Assembly: GCA_000171835.1 (NCBI GenBank)
Contig: ABHC01000025.1
Coordinates: forward strand, 28,887-92,886
Length of the DNA stretch: 64,000 bases
Direction of reading: 5' to 3'
Source: an alpha proteobacterium BAL199
Lineage (GTDB): Bacteria; Pseudomonadota; Alphaproteobacteria; Thalassobaculales; Thalassobaculaceae
The first letter of the stretch is position 1. Every line of letters starts with the position of its first letter. A program made the position numbers and the translations under genes. The notes under the pieces are model-generated. The model saw only the letters and a list, made by a program, of their open reading frames with translations. It was not told where the DNA came from and did no database searches. This document shows positions 37,850 to 46,207 of the stretch, in pieces.

Positions 37850-38839
37850 ATGACCATGGACGGCATTCCGACAATCGACATCGCGCCGTTCCTGAACGGC
37901 AGCGCCGCCGACAAGCGCGCCGTCGCCGATAAGGTGGCCGCCGCCTGCCGGGACATCGGTTTTCTGGTGATCGCCGGCCACGGTATCGGCCGCGACACCC
38001 TGGAGCGCACCTTCGAGCGGTCGTTCGCGTTCTACGACCTGGACGCCGAGACCAAGACCCGCTGGCACCCGACCGGTGCTGCGCGCCAGCGCGGGTATCA
38101 CGGCGTGGCGACCCGCAGCCTGGCCTCCACACTCGGCAACAAGACGCCGCAGGACTTGCGGGAGTCGGTCTTCCTTGGACCGATCGACGACCACAGCGCG
38201 CATTTCGCGGCCCTGCCCGACGCCGCGACCGCCTACGCCCCGAACCTGATCCCCGACCAACCGGATGGGGTCGCCGAGGCGTTCACCGGCATCTACCGGG
38301 CCTACGAGCGGCTGTCGCTCGATCTGCTGCGGATCTTCGCGGTCGCACTCGACCTGCCGGAGGAGCATTTCACCCCGCTGATGGGCCGGCACTTCTCGAT
38401 CCTCGGCGTGCACCACTATCCGGCGCTCGCCGCCCCGCCGGAGCCCGGCCAGCTCCGCGCCGGAGCCCACACCGATTTCGGGGCGATGACGATCCTGGCG
38501 ATGACCGAGGGCCGCGGCGGGCTGGAGGCCCAGACCCCCGACGGGCGCTGGCTGCCGGTCCTGCCGCAGCCGGGCGAGTTGGTGGTCAACCTGGGCGACA
38601 TGATGCAGCGCTGGACCAACGACCGCTGGGTCTCGACCTTGCATCGCGTCGTGGTGCCGGAGATCGGCGACACCGGCAGCCGGCGGCTGTCCATTGGCTA
38701 CTTCGTGCACCCGGATTTCGATGCCGACATCCGCTGCATCCCGACCTGCCTCCGCCCCGGCGAGGCGCCGAAGCACCCGCCGATCACCGCCGGCCAGCAC
38801 ATCCGCGCCAAGATCGACCGCAGCCATAAGGCCGCGTGA
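37850..38839 (+). CDS. 2-oxoglutarate/Fe(II)-dependent oxygenase, isopenicillin-N-synthase family
   Basis: 329-aa oxygenase. The N-terminal DIOX_N region has PTIDIAPFLNG and DIGFLVIAGHGI. The double-stranded beta helix has the iron triad His207-x-Asp209 (AGAHTDFGAMTIL) and His265 (STLHRVVVP). Arg279-x-Ser281 (RRLSIGYF) binds the 2-oxoglutarate carboxylate. All cofactor ligands are present. A GAGGAAA ribosome site precedes the ATG. Cotranscribed with the NMT1-like protein, which may act on or deliver the same compound. Substrate is unknown; relatives oxidise amino acids, plant-type hormones and xenobiotics. Confidence 0.9.
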   Translation: MTMDGIPTIDIAPFLNGSAADKRAVADKVAAACRDIGFLVIAGHGIGRDTLERTFERSFAFYDLDAETKTRWHPTGAARQRGYHGVATRSLASTLGNKTPQDLRESVFLGPIDDHSAHFAALPDAATAYAPNLIPDQPDGVAEAFTGIYRAYERLSLDLLRIFAVALDLPEEHFTPLMGRHFSILGVHHYPALAAPPEPGQLRAGAHTDFGAMTILAMTEGRGGLEAQTPDGRWLPVLPQPGELVVNLGDMMQRWTNDRWVSTLHRVVVPEIGDTGSRRLSIGYFVHPDFDADIRCIPTCLRPGEAPKHPPITAGQHIRAKIDRSHKAA

Positions 38840-38850
38840 AGGACGGCGTT

Positions 38851-39657
38851 TTACCTTGTTACTGGTGGCAACCACTTCGACAGCGCACGGCCGATCGGCA
38901 CCATACGGGAGATCACGTGGTCGGTGAATTCGACCAGGGCGGTGCGTGCCGCCTCCGGGGCCGGACCGGCATCGGCGCGCAAATGGGCAAGCCGGGCGCC
39001 CTCCTCGCGTGAGATGTTCCGGGCGCGCTCGATGGCGTCGCCGAGCCGGCCGTCTTCCGCCAGCGGCGACCAGCCGGCGTGCATCAGCGCCAGCAGTCCC
39101 GGCCAGTGGGCGAGATGCCGGTACATGGTTGCCAGGATCGGCTCGTCCGGGCGGGCGCCGAGCAGGTTGATGGCGCGCACCAGCTTCCAGGTCTCCGCCG
39201 ACACGTCGCCTTCCGACAGCAGCCGCGGCAGCGGGGTCGGCGCCGACGACGGCTTGACCGGCGCGTTCGGCGCCACACCGGCGGGCGAGACCAGCAATGC
39301 CGTCAGCGCCACCAGATTCGGGCCGTTGCCGCGGTTGTAACCGTCGGCGACGGCGTGAACTTTCGGCAGATCGGCGTCCGGCACCCCGACCGAAGCCAGC
39401 GCGCCCGGCGCCAGCGGACACGGCAGCGGCGGGTCGAGCCGGTCGTACAGGCGTTGGGCGGCGGCTTGGGCCTGCCGGCTGGCATAGATCGGCCGGGCCG
39501 CCGTCCAGGCCCATTCAAGCCCGCCGTCGACAGTCGCCAGATGCCGCCAGATCAGGTTGACGACCGGACTGCCGAGGGTCTCGCGGATGTCGGTGAAGAT
39601 CCGGGCGGTTTCGCCGGTGGCGTCAGCCTCGATGACGGCGGGAACGGGGTCGGACAT
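38851..39657 (-). CDS. DehI-like (group I 2-haloacid dehalogenase family) protein, catalytic Asp apparently replaced
   Basis: 268-aa helical protein resembling DehI of Pseudomonas putida PP3: FTDIRETLGSPVVNLIWRHL followed by the WAWTAARPIY repeat, and a second copy of the fold from about residue 150. The YNRGN segment aligns with the PP3 segment carrying Asn114 (here Asn111). In the segment that should carry the water-activating Asp189, this protein reads ILATMYRHLAHWP, with Met178 in the Asp place (alignment by eye, from memory). It may be inactive as a dehalogenase or catalyse something else. The ATG at 39655-39657 has CAGGAG upstream. Convergent with the 2OG oxygenase. Confidence 0.65.
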   Translation of the reverse strand: MSDPVPAVIEADATGETARIFTDIRETLGSPVVNLIWRHLATVDGGLEWAWTAARPIYASRQAQAAAQRLYDRLDPPLPCPLAPGALASVGVPDADLPKVHAVADGYNRGNGPNLVALTALLVSPAGVAPNAPVKPSSAPTPLPRLLSEGDVSAETWKLVRAINLLGARPDEPILATMYRHLAHWPGLLALMHAGWSPLAEDGRLGDAIERARNISREEGARLAHLRADAGPAPEAARTALVEFTDHVISRMVPIGRALSKWLPPVTR

Positions 39658-39841
39658 TGCGGGTGGCTCCTGAAGTTGCAACCGCAACACTAACCGGACG
39701 CCGGCGCCGAACCATCGCCGCCGGCCGACGACACCAATTCCGATCGCGCGCGGCCCGGCGCAATTCCGGCGGTCGGTTGCTCTTCCATCCGATCCGGCGC
39801 CGACCTAATCTCCCGGCCGTATGATGACATGGGAGGATGGC

Positions 39842-40747
39842 ATGGCGGAGCAACTCCGTATCGGGTTCGTCGGCGTCGGGATGATGGGTCACGGCATGGC
39901 CAAGAACCTGATCGAAAAGGGCTTCGCCGTTTCGGTCCTGGGGAACCGCAACCGCGGCCCGGTCGAGGACCTGAAGGCCCGAGGTGCCGCTGAGGAGGCG
40001 ACGCCGAAGGCGCTTGCCGAGACTACCGACGCGGTGATCTTGTGCCTGCCGAACTCGCAGATCGTCGAGAGCATCGTGCTCGGTCCCGACGGTATCCTGG
40101 AGGCGGCACGCCCCGGCTTCGTGCTGGTCGATTCCAGCACGGCCGAGCCGACCTCGACCAAAAAGGTCGGCGCGGCACTGGCGGCCAAGGGTGCCGACAT
40201 GCTGGACGCCCCGGTGACCATGACGCCGAAGGAGGCCGAGGCCGGTACCCTGAACGTGCTGGTCGGCGGCGAGGCGGCGGTTCTGGAGCGCCTGCGGCCC
40301 GCGTTCGATGCCTACGCCCGCAACGTGTTCCACATCGGCGCGCTCGGCTCGGCGCATTCGCTGAAGCTGATCAACAACTTCATGAGCATGGCGATGTCGG
40401 CGCTGGTTGCCGAGGCTGCCACCACCGCGCGGGCATCCGGGGTCGACCTCGGCAAGCTGCGCGAGGTCGTGTCGGCCGGGGCGGTGAACTCCGGCATGTT
40501 CCAGAAGATCATGGCCTACGCGGTCGACGGCGATCCGTCCGGCCTGCAGTTTGCCATGGTCAACGCCCGCAAGGATGTCGGCTACTACGCCAATCTGGCG
40601 GCGGCAGCCGGGCTGCCGAGCCCGTTCGGGTCGACGGCGCTGCAGCTCTACACCCTGGCCTGCTCGGCCGGCCACGGCGAGAAGCACGTGCCGTTGCTGG
40701 TGGATGTCATGGCCGAGCTTGGCGGTCTTGAGCGGGGGTCGAAGTGA
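39842..40747 (+). CDS. NAD(P)-dependent beta-hydroxyacid dehydrogenase (3-hydroxyisobutyrate dehydrogenase-like)
   Basis: 301-aa oxidoreductase of the HIBADH/GLYR family. It has the Rossmann motif [17 protein letters not shown], the substrate-binding [16 protein letters not shown] (an MT variant of the usual DAPVSGG loop), and the catalytic Lys175 in [13 protein letters not shown]. The MTPKEA variant at the substrate loop suggests a substrate different from 3-hydroxyisobutyrate, perhaps a semialdehyde/hydroxyacid of the neighbouring catabolic genes. I chose the ATG at 39842, with GGGAGG about five bases upstream. Overlaps the flavoprotein gene start by four bases. Confidence 0.9.
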   Translation: MAEQLRIGFVGVGMMGHGMAKNLIEKGFAVSVLGNRNRGPVEDLKARGAAEEATPKALAETTDAVILCLPNSQIVESIVLGPDGILEAARPGFVLVDSSTAEPTSTKKVGAALAAKGADMLDAPVTMTPKEAEAGTLNVLVGGEAAVLERLRPAFDAYARNVFHIGALGSAHSLKLINNFMSMAMSALVAEAATTARASGVDLGKLREVVSAGAVNSGMFQKIMAYAVDGDPSGLQFAMVNARKDVGYYANLAAAAGLPSPFGSTALQLYTLACSAGHGEKHVPLLVDVMAELGGLERGSK

Positions 40748-41850
40748 GCGAGCGGGTCGACGCCGTCGTCATCGGTGCCGGAGTCGTCGGTCTCGCCTGC
40801 GCGCGGGCTCTGGCGCTGCAGGGTCGCGAGGTGCTGGTTCTGGAGGCCGCCGAAGCGATCGGCACCGAGACCAGCTCGCGGCATTCCGAGGTCATCCACG
40901 CCGGCATCTACTACCCGATCGGCTCGATGAAGGCCCGGTTCTGCGTCGAAGGCAAGACCAAGCTGTACCGCTATCTCGACGACCACGGCGTGCCGTATAA
41001 TCGACTCGGCAAGCTGATCGTCGCCACGTCCGAGGACCAGATCCCGGCGCTGCAGCAGATCCAGGACCGCGGCGCCAAGGCCGGGGTCGACGACTTGACC
41101 TTCCTGTCGCACAATGAGGTGACGGCGCTTGAGCCGGAACTGCGCTGCGTCACCGCCCTGTTGTCGCCGTCGACTGGGGTGCTCGACAGCCACTCCTACA
41201 TGCTGGCCCTGCAGGGCGACGCCGAGGAGCGCGGGGCGATGATCGCCTTCCACGCCCCGGTCGCCGGCGGGCGGATCGACGAGGACGGCATCGAACTGGT
41301 GGTCGGCGGTGCCGAGCCGATGACCCTGAAGGCCACCACCGTGGTCAACTCCGCCGGGCTGCACGCCCAGCCGATGGCGGCCTCGCTGCAGAACTTCCCG
41401 GCCGACAAGGTGCCGCCGCAGTATTTCTGCAAGGGCAACTACTACACCCTGTCCGGGGTGCGTGCACCGTTCCACCACCTGATCTATCCCGCGCCGGAGC
41501 AGGCCGGGCTCGGTATCCACCTGACCCTCGACCTGGGCGGACAGGCACGGTTCGGCCCGGACGTGGAATGGGTGGAGAAGATCGACTACGCGGTCGATCC
41601 GCGCCGGGCCGACAGCTTCTACGCGGCGGTTCGAAAGTACTGGCCGGGCCTGCCGGACGACTCCCTGCAGCCGGGGTATTCCGGCATGCGCCCGAAGATC
41701 CAGGCCCCCGGCCAACCGGCCCTCGACTTCATGGTGCAGGGGCCGCGCGACCATGGCGTACCGGGGCTGGTGAACCTGTACGGCATCGAATCGCCGGGCG
41801 TGACCTCGTCGCTGGCGATCGCCGATCATGTCGGGGAGCTGCTGGGGTAG
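40744..41850 (+). CDS. FAD-dependent oxidoreductase, L-2-hydroxyglutarate oxidase-like
   Basis: 368-aa flavoprotein of the DAO/LhgO family. It shows the ADP-binding [40 protein letters not shown] (typical of LhgO/L2HGDH), [15 protein letters not shown] and KGNYYTLSG. The C-terminal YSGMRPKIQ and [17 protein letters not shown] complete the FAD site. It would oxidise an L-2-hydroxyacid such as L-2-hydroxyglutarate. GTG start, overlapping the stop of the upstream dehydrogenase (GTGA), so coupled expression. The two probably act on related hydroxyacids. Confidence 0.88.
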   Translation: MSERVDAVVIGAGVVGLACARALALQGREVLVLEAAEAIGTETSSRHSEVIHAGIYYPIGSMKARFCVEGKTKLYRYLDDHGVPYNRLGKLIVATSEDQIPALQQIQDRGAKAGVDDLTFLSHNEVTALEPELRCVTALLSPSTGVLDSHSYMLALQGDAEERGAMIAFHAPVAGGRIDEDGIELVVGGAEPMTLKATTVVNSAGLHAQPMAASLQNFPADKVPPQYFCKGNYYTLSGVRAPFHHLIYPAPEQAGLGIHLTLDLGGQARFGPDVEWVEKIDYAVDPRRADSFYAAVRKYWPGLPDDSLQPGYSGMRPKIQAPGQPALDFMVQGPRDHGVPGLVNLYGIESPGVTSSLAIADHVGELLG

Positions 41851-41941
41851 CCGGAAAATGTAATTTTGATGGGTTGATGATAAGACGGTTCATATCGATA
41901 AGAATTTCCGCCCGTCAGTGAACGCCGACCAGCGAGGGCAG

Positions 41942-44233
41942 ATGCGCCGGTTCTTCCAGCTAACGCAGCTGTTGCTCGCGCTCCTTCTGATGTCGTGCGT
42001 CTCGTCTGTTTCCATGGCGCAGATTATCCCCAGCACAGGCAGCGGAACTGATGCGGTTGTTGCGCTGCCTGACCCGCTCACACCCGAAGCCGTTCGCGAG
42101 ATCGTCTCGCAATTATCTGACGAGCAGGTCCGGGCGCTGCTGCTGGAACGGCTCGATGCTGTAGCGAAATCGACCGAGGTCGGGACAAGCCCCGGCCTCC
42201 TCGATTGGGCGCAGAGCGCCGTCCAAGGCGTTCTGGCGAACATTGCCGAAGCCTTCGGGCAGTTGCCGAACCTGGGCCGGAACGCTTCCATTCTTTGGAC
42301 CGAGTTCGTCGGCCCGCGCGGCCCCTCGGGCCTCGCCCTGCTGTCCGGCTGGCTCGCGGCCACCATCGTCGCCGGCCTGGCCGTCGAGGTGATCGTCCGC
42401 CGGGCGGTTCGCCGATGGCGGCGCTTCGATCGCCAATCCGCCGGCTTCCGGGATTCGGTCATTACCCTCGGCCGCCGCTTCGCCGTCGACTCCGTCGGGC
42501 TCGTTGGCTTCTACATCGGCGCCTGGATCGTGGTCGCCCGCGTCATCCCCGGCGACAGCATTCATCCGTTCGTCCCTGACATCACCAGCAAGTTCATCGA
42601 GTTCCTGATCTTCAACGTCGTGATCTACACGCGCGTCGCCGCGATGATCGCGCGCTTTGTCCTCGCCCCTCAGGACAAGTCGATCCGGCTCGTTCCCATG
42701 GAATGCGACGACGCGAGATTCCTGTACCGCAGCATCGTCATGATCGGTGCCTTCTGGGGGCTGACCGGGTTCCTTCGACCGTTCTTTCCGACGCACGGCG
42801 TTCCGGAGAGCGCGTTTCGCATCCAGTTCTGGCTGCATCTGCTGCTGTACGGCTGGATGTTCTGGACCATCTGGCGGTCGCGCCACGCCCTCACCCGTAT
42901 GCTGATCACCGGGCCGGAAGATCGCAACTCCTCGGCCGAACGGCTGATCGCGCAGGTCTATCCCTACTTTGCGATGGGGCTGATCGTCCTGAACTGGTTC
43001 GTGGTCGAGTACATCCACTCCCAGAATTGGGGGGGAAACCTGCTGGACGGCCGGCAGAACACCACGCTGCTCACCCTGATCTTCGCCCCAGCACTCGACG
43101 GCGCGATCCGCGGGCTCGTCCGGCATCTGGTGCCGCCGATGACCGGCGAAGGCGCCCTTGCGGAGCGCGCCCACGAACAGACCAAGCGCAGCTACATCCG
43201 GATTGGCCGGGTGATCGTGTTCGGCCTGGTGATCATGTTCGTCACCCGGCAATGGGGCTTCAGCTTCACCAACATCGCGGAGGCCGGCGTCGGCGCTCGG
43301 GCCGCGCTGAAGCTCGTCGAAGTCCTGCTGATCCTGGCGGTGGGTTATCTGCTGTGGGAGGCGACCACGCTGTGGGCCAACCGCCGGCTGGCGGCCGAGC
43401 AGACCGCGCTCGGTTTCGACCCCAACGAGGAAGAGCCGGGCGGCGGCGAAGGCGGCGGGGCCGGTGGGTCGCGGCTTGCCACCATCCTGCCGCTGGTTCT
43501 GCTCACCCTGCAGTCGGCGATCATCGCGATCACCTCGCTGATCGCCCTCGGCAACATCGGCATCGACATCACGCCGCTGCTGGCTGGCGCCGGGATCGTC
43601 GGCCTGGCCGTCGGCTTCGGCGCGCAGAAACTGGTCGCCGACATCGTCAGCGGCGTGTTCTTCCTGATCGACGACGCCTTTCGCACCGGGGAGTACGTCG
43701 AGGTCGAAGGCACCTTCGGCACGGTGGAGAAAATCTCCATCCGCTCCATGCAACTGCGCCACCACAAAGGCCCGGTGCACACGATTCCCTACGGCGAGAT
43801 TCCGAAGATCACCAACTACAGCCGCGACTGGGTCATCATGAAGCTGCGGTTCACGGTGCCCTTCGATACCGATCCGAACGTCGTGAAGAAGATCTTCAAG
43901 CAGATCGGAGAAGACATGTCCCAGGTGCCGGAGTTCGCCCAGGACATCCTGCAGCCGTTCAAGAGCCAAGGTGTTCTCGACTTCAACGACGTCGGCATGA
44001 TCGTGCGCGGCAAGTTCATGGCCAAGCCCGGCAAGCAGTTCACCCTGCGCAAGGAGGTCTATCAGCGGGTGAAGGCGGCGTTTGCCGAGAAGGGCATCGA
44101 GTTCGCCCGGCGCGAGGTGCGGGTCTCGATCCCAGGCCTAGCACAAGCAGATAAACTGACCGACGACGAGCGTACCGCGATCGCCGCCGCCGCGACCGAC
44201 GCGGCGCGCCGAGCCGACGAAGGCGGCGCCTGA
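41942..44233 (+). CDS. MscS-family mechanosensitive channel with large N-terminal region
   Basis: 763-aa channel protein. A signal-peptide-like N-terminus (MRRFFQLTQLLLALLLMSC... cut near SMAQ) is followed by a ~95-residue periplasmic domain and roughly ten membrane spans. The conserved pore region lies late: LLAGAGIVGLAVGFGAQKLV (TM3, Gly/Ala-packed), then the beta domain DIVSGVFFLIDDAFRTGEYV, FGTVEKISIRSMQLRHHKG and PYGEIPKITNYSRDW. This is an MscS core with an extended N-terminus like YbiO-type channels. I chose the ATG at 41942, with GAGGG upstream, over a GTG at 41918. Stands alone. Confidence 0.92.
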   Translation: MRRFFQLTQLLLALLLMSCVSSVSMAQIIPSTGSGTDAVVALPDPLTPEAVREIVSQLSDEQVRALLLERLDAVAKSTEVGTSPGLLDWAQSAVQGVLANIAEAFGQLPNLGRNASILWTEFVGPRGPSGLALLSGWLAATIVAGLAVEVIVRRAVRRWRRFDRQSAGFRDSVITLGRRFAVDSVGLVGFYIGAWIVVARVIPGDSIHPFVPDITSKFIEFLIFNVVIYTRVAAMIARFVLAPQDKSIRLVPMECDDARFLYRSIVMIGAFWGLTGFLRPFFPTHGVPESAFRIQFWLHLLLYGWMFWTIWRSRHALTRMLITGPEDRNSSAERLIAQVYPYFAMGLIVLNWFVVEYIHSQNWGGNLLDGRQNTTLLTLIFAPALDGAIRGLVRHLVPPMTGEGALAERAHEQTKRSYIRIGRVIVFGLVIMFVTRQWGFSFTNIAEAGVGARAALKLVEVLLILAVGYLLWEATTLWANRRLAAEQTALGFDPNEEEPGGGEGGGAGGSRLATILPLVLLTLQSAIIAITSLIALGNIGIDITPLLAGAGIVGLAVGFGAQKLVADIVSGVFFLIDDAFRTGEYVEVEGTFGTVEKISIRSMQLRHHKGPVHTIPYGEIPKITNYSRDWVIMKLRFTVPFDTDPNVVKKIFKQIGEDMSQVPEFAQDILQPFKSQGVLDFNDVGMIVRGKFMAKPGKQFTLRKEVYQRVKAAFAEKGIEFARREVRVSIPGLAQADKLTDDERTAIAAAATDAARRADEGGA

Positions 44234-44278
44234 CCCAGTCGCCGCGTCGGACTGACGCGCCTTGATCCAGTCGATCAA

Positions 44279-44301
44279 TAGATGTATTTTTTATGCATCT
44301 T
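44279..44301. promoter_or_regulatory. Candidate NsrR operator upstream of the hemoglobin gene
   Basis: A 23-bp dyad with arms TAGATGTATTT (44279-44289) and TTATGCATCTT (44291-44301). It agrees with the NsrR 11-1-11 consensus (AAGATGCATTT-N-AAATGCATCTT) at 9 of 11 positions in each arm by eye. It lies 23 bp before the truncated-hemoglobin start and upstream of nsrR itself, as expected for nitric-oxide-relieved autorepression. Confidence 0.7.
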
Positions 44302-44323
44302 TAAATGCTCAAATGAATCCAAC

Positions 44324-44731
44324 ATGTCTTCCGGCTCCGACACCGACCCACTTGTCTCCGAGGCGGAGATCGAGGCAACGATCACCCTGTTCTATGGGCG
44401 AGCCCGAGAGGATGCACTGCTCGGCCCGATCTTCCGCGGTGCCGTTCCGGATGCGCAATGGACTGAGCATATCGCCAAAATCATCGCGTTCTGGCGCAAG
44501 GTCCTGCGCCGCCAGCCCGGCTACGAAGGCAACCCGATGCAGGTGCACGTTGCCCTGGACGTGCTGCAACGGGAGCATTTCGAGCGCTGGCTGATGCTGT
44601 TCGAGACCGCGGCCCGGGAGACCTGCCGCCCGCACGCCGCCGACGCGTTCGTGGAACGCGCCCGCCTGATCGCCTCCTCGTTGCAGCACGGGCTCGACTT
44701 CTTCCGGGCCCGCGACCAAGCAGCCGGGTGA
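44324..44731 (+). CDS. Group III truncated hemoglobin
   Basis: 135-aa heme protein, probably involved in nitric-oxide or peroxide chemistry. By eye it aligns with Campylobacter Ctb: Tyr24 (B10, in LFYGRAREDALLGPIF), His49 (E7, in QWTEHIAKIIAFW), proximal His75 (F8) and Trp89 (G8, in HFERWLMLFE). All distal and proximal residues that define group III are present. I use the ATG at 44324; an upstream in-frame ATG would start within the operator-like dyad. Four bases separate it from the Rrf2-family regulator, and an NsrR-like operator lies upstream, so it should be induced by nitric oxide. Confidence 0.9.
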   Translation: MSSGSDTDPLVSEAEIEATITLFYGRAREDALLGPIFRGAVPDAQWTEHIAKIIAFWRKVLRRQPGYEGNPMQVHVALDVLQREHFERWLMLFETAARETCRPHAADAFVERARLIASSLQHGLDFFRARDQAAG

Positions 44732-44735
44732 CTCC

Positions 44736-45212
44736 GTGCAGCTCAGCCAGTTCACCGACTATGCGTTGCGCACCCTGATCCTGGTCGCGCTGAACGGAAG
44801 TCGGCGCACCACGATCGACGAGATCGCCACCCGGTACGGCATATCCAAGGAGCATCTGCGCAAGGTCGTCCACCTGTTGTCCCGACTTAGCATACTGCAC
44901 TCAACACGCGGGAAAGGTGGTGGTTTACGGCTCAATATACCGGCCAAAGCGATTCGCATCGGCGACATCGTACGAGCAACGGAAGGCGGGTTTGCCATGG
45001 CGGAGTGCCTGCGGGCCGACCGCGCCGGACACTGCCCGATCGACGGAGTGTGCCGCCTGTCCGGCATCCTGCGCGGCGCCACCGCGGCGTTCCTTACCGA
45101 GCTCGACCGCCACACGCTCGCCGATCTGATTGCCGATCGCGACTCACTGCTGCAGCGTCTCGCCGAGCGACCGGTATCCGAAACGATCCGCCCAATCCTC
45201 AGCCCGCCGTGA
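44736..45212 (+). CDS. nsrR: NsrR-like Rrf2-family nitric-oxide-sensing repressor
   Basis: 158-aa winged-helix repressor with a 4Fe-4S cluster. The N-terminal HTH begins MQLSQFTDYALRTLI, with Asp8 where NsrR's non-Cys cluster ligand lies. Then come ISKEHLRKVVHLLSRL (recognition helix) and a GKGGGLRLN wing. Three Cys follow: Cys91-x8-Cys100-x5-Cys106 (ECLRADRAGHCPIDGVCRL). The middle loop is longer than in E. coli NsrR (C-x4-C-x5-C). The GTG start lies four bases after the hemoglobin stop, so the pair forms one operon. The 3' end overlaps the convergent LysR gene by 14 bases. Confidence 0.85.
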   Translation: MQLSQFTDYALRTLILVALNGSRRTTIDEIATRYGISKEHLRKVVHLLSRLSILHSTRGKGGGLRLNIPAKAIRIGDIVRATEGGFAMAECLRADRAGHCPIDGVCRLSGILRGATAAFLTELDRHTLADLIADRDSLLQRLAERPVSETIRPILSPP

Positions 45213-46116
45213 CCGCGCCGGGAAGCCCTCTCATCGCCGCCACCTCCTCGATCAGTTCCTGCATCATCGGACTCGGGGGGTCGAGCGCGCTGGTCGCGAT
45301 GATCACCGGCTCGGCAGCCGCATCGTCGGCAATGTCCAGGATCGCGAGCGGACGACCGTCATAGCTGTGCAGTGCCGCCGGCCGGGTGTAGGAGAGGCCG
45401 ACCCCCAACCCGTTTCCGGCCATGCTACGCATGGTCTCCAGCGACGCCGCCCGGTGGACGACCCTCGGTGACAGACCGCGCTGTCGGAACAGATCGATCA
45501 TGTGCCGCACACTCAAGCCTTGATCGGCCAGAACCAGCGGCTGTCCCGCCAGCTCCGCTAGCGTAACGACGCCTCGGGCAGCCAGCGGATGGTCATGGGC
45601 GACCACGGCGTGCGGCGATACCAACGCGATCCGCCGCCGCTGGAAACTCTCGTCCAGGCCGAGGTCGTAGGTCACGGCAAAGTCGATCCGGCTGCAGCGC
45701 ACCTCCTCGGACAGCATCTCGAAGCCGCCGACCCGGATGGAAACGGCGACGTCCGGTCGCCGGGACCGCAGATGAAGCAGCATCGGGGCCAGCACCATGG
45801 GCGCCAAGTCGTCGAAGCAGCCGATTACCACCGGCCGGCGGGCTTCAGGGTGAACCGCGTCGGGATCGACCAGCCGTTCAACCGCGGCGAGCAGGTCTGC
45901 CGCTTCCTCCAGGAAGCCGCGGCCAAACGAGGTCGGGACGAAGCTGCTGCCCTTGCGCCTGACGAACAGCGGCCGACCCAGATGGCCCTCAAGCTGCGCG
46001 ACTGCGACCGACAGTGCCGGCTGCGAAATCCGCAGCGCCTCGGCCGCCGCCACGACGCCACCGTGCCGACCGATGGCCACGGCGTATTCCAGCTGGCGCA
46101 AGGTAACTGATAGCAT
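45199..46116 (-). CDS. LysR-family transcriptional regulator
   Basis: 305-aa LTTR. The HTH at the N-terminus reads TLRQLEYAVAIGRHGGVVAA with ISQPALSVAVAQLEGHLGR, followed by a PBP2-type inducer domain (RPVVIGCFDDLAPMVLAPML, FRQRGLSPRVVHRAASLETM, MAGNGLGVGLSYTRPA). I chose the ATG at 46114-46116 (MLSVTLRQLEY); a TTG seven codons upstream is in frame but sits in the operator-like dyad. It is divergent from the PhyH-ligase-isomerase operon, with a 19-bp dyad between, so it very probably regulates that operon and itself. Inducer unknown. Confidence 0.9.
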   Translation of the reverse strand: MLSVTLRQLEYAVAIGRHGGVVAAAEALRISQPALSVAVAQLEGHLGRPLFVRRKGSSFVPTSFGRGFLEEAADLLAAVERLVDPDAVHPEARRPVVIGCFDDLAPMVLAPMLLHLRSRRPDVAVSIRVGGFEMLSEEVRCSRIDFAVTYDLGLDESFQRRRIALVSPHAVVAHDHPLAARGVVTLAELAGQPLVLADQGLSVRHMIDLFRQRGLSPRVVHRAASLETMRSMAGNGLGVGLSYTRPAALHSYDGRPLAILDIADDAAAEPVIIATSALDPPSPMMQELIEEVAAMRGLPGAVTAG

Positions 46117-46132
46117 TTTTATATGTCCAGAA

Positions 46133-46151
46133 TTCAAATTGATTATTTGAA
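46133..46151. promoter_or_regulatory. Candidate LysR operator in the LysR/PhyH divergent region
   Basis: TTCAAAT (46133-46139) and ATTTGAA (46145-46151) form a perfect 7-bp dyad with a 5-bp spacer, a 19-bp site containing the T-N11-A pattern of LysR operators. It lies just upstream of the LysR start and ~57 bp before the PhyH gene. Confidence 0.6.
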
Positions 46152-46207
46152 ACTATGTTAGGCGGCGCGCACGCTTCTCTCAATACAAACGCAGCGGGAG
46201 GCGGACG

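Noticed and set aside
42113..43969. 618-codon open frame antisense to the MscS-type channel
   Set aside because: It mirrors the codon bias of the real gene on the other strand; Asp/Arg/His-rich composition with no domain, and the plus-strand channel is complete.
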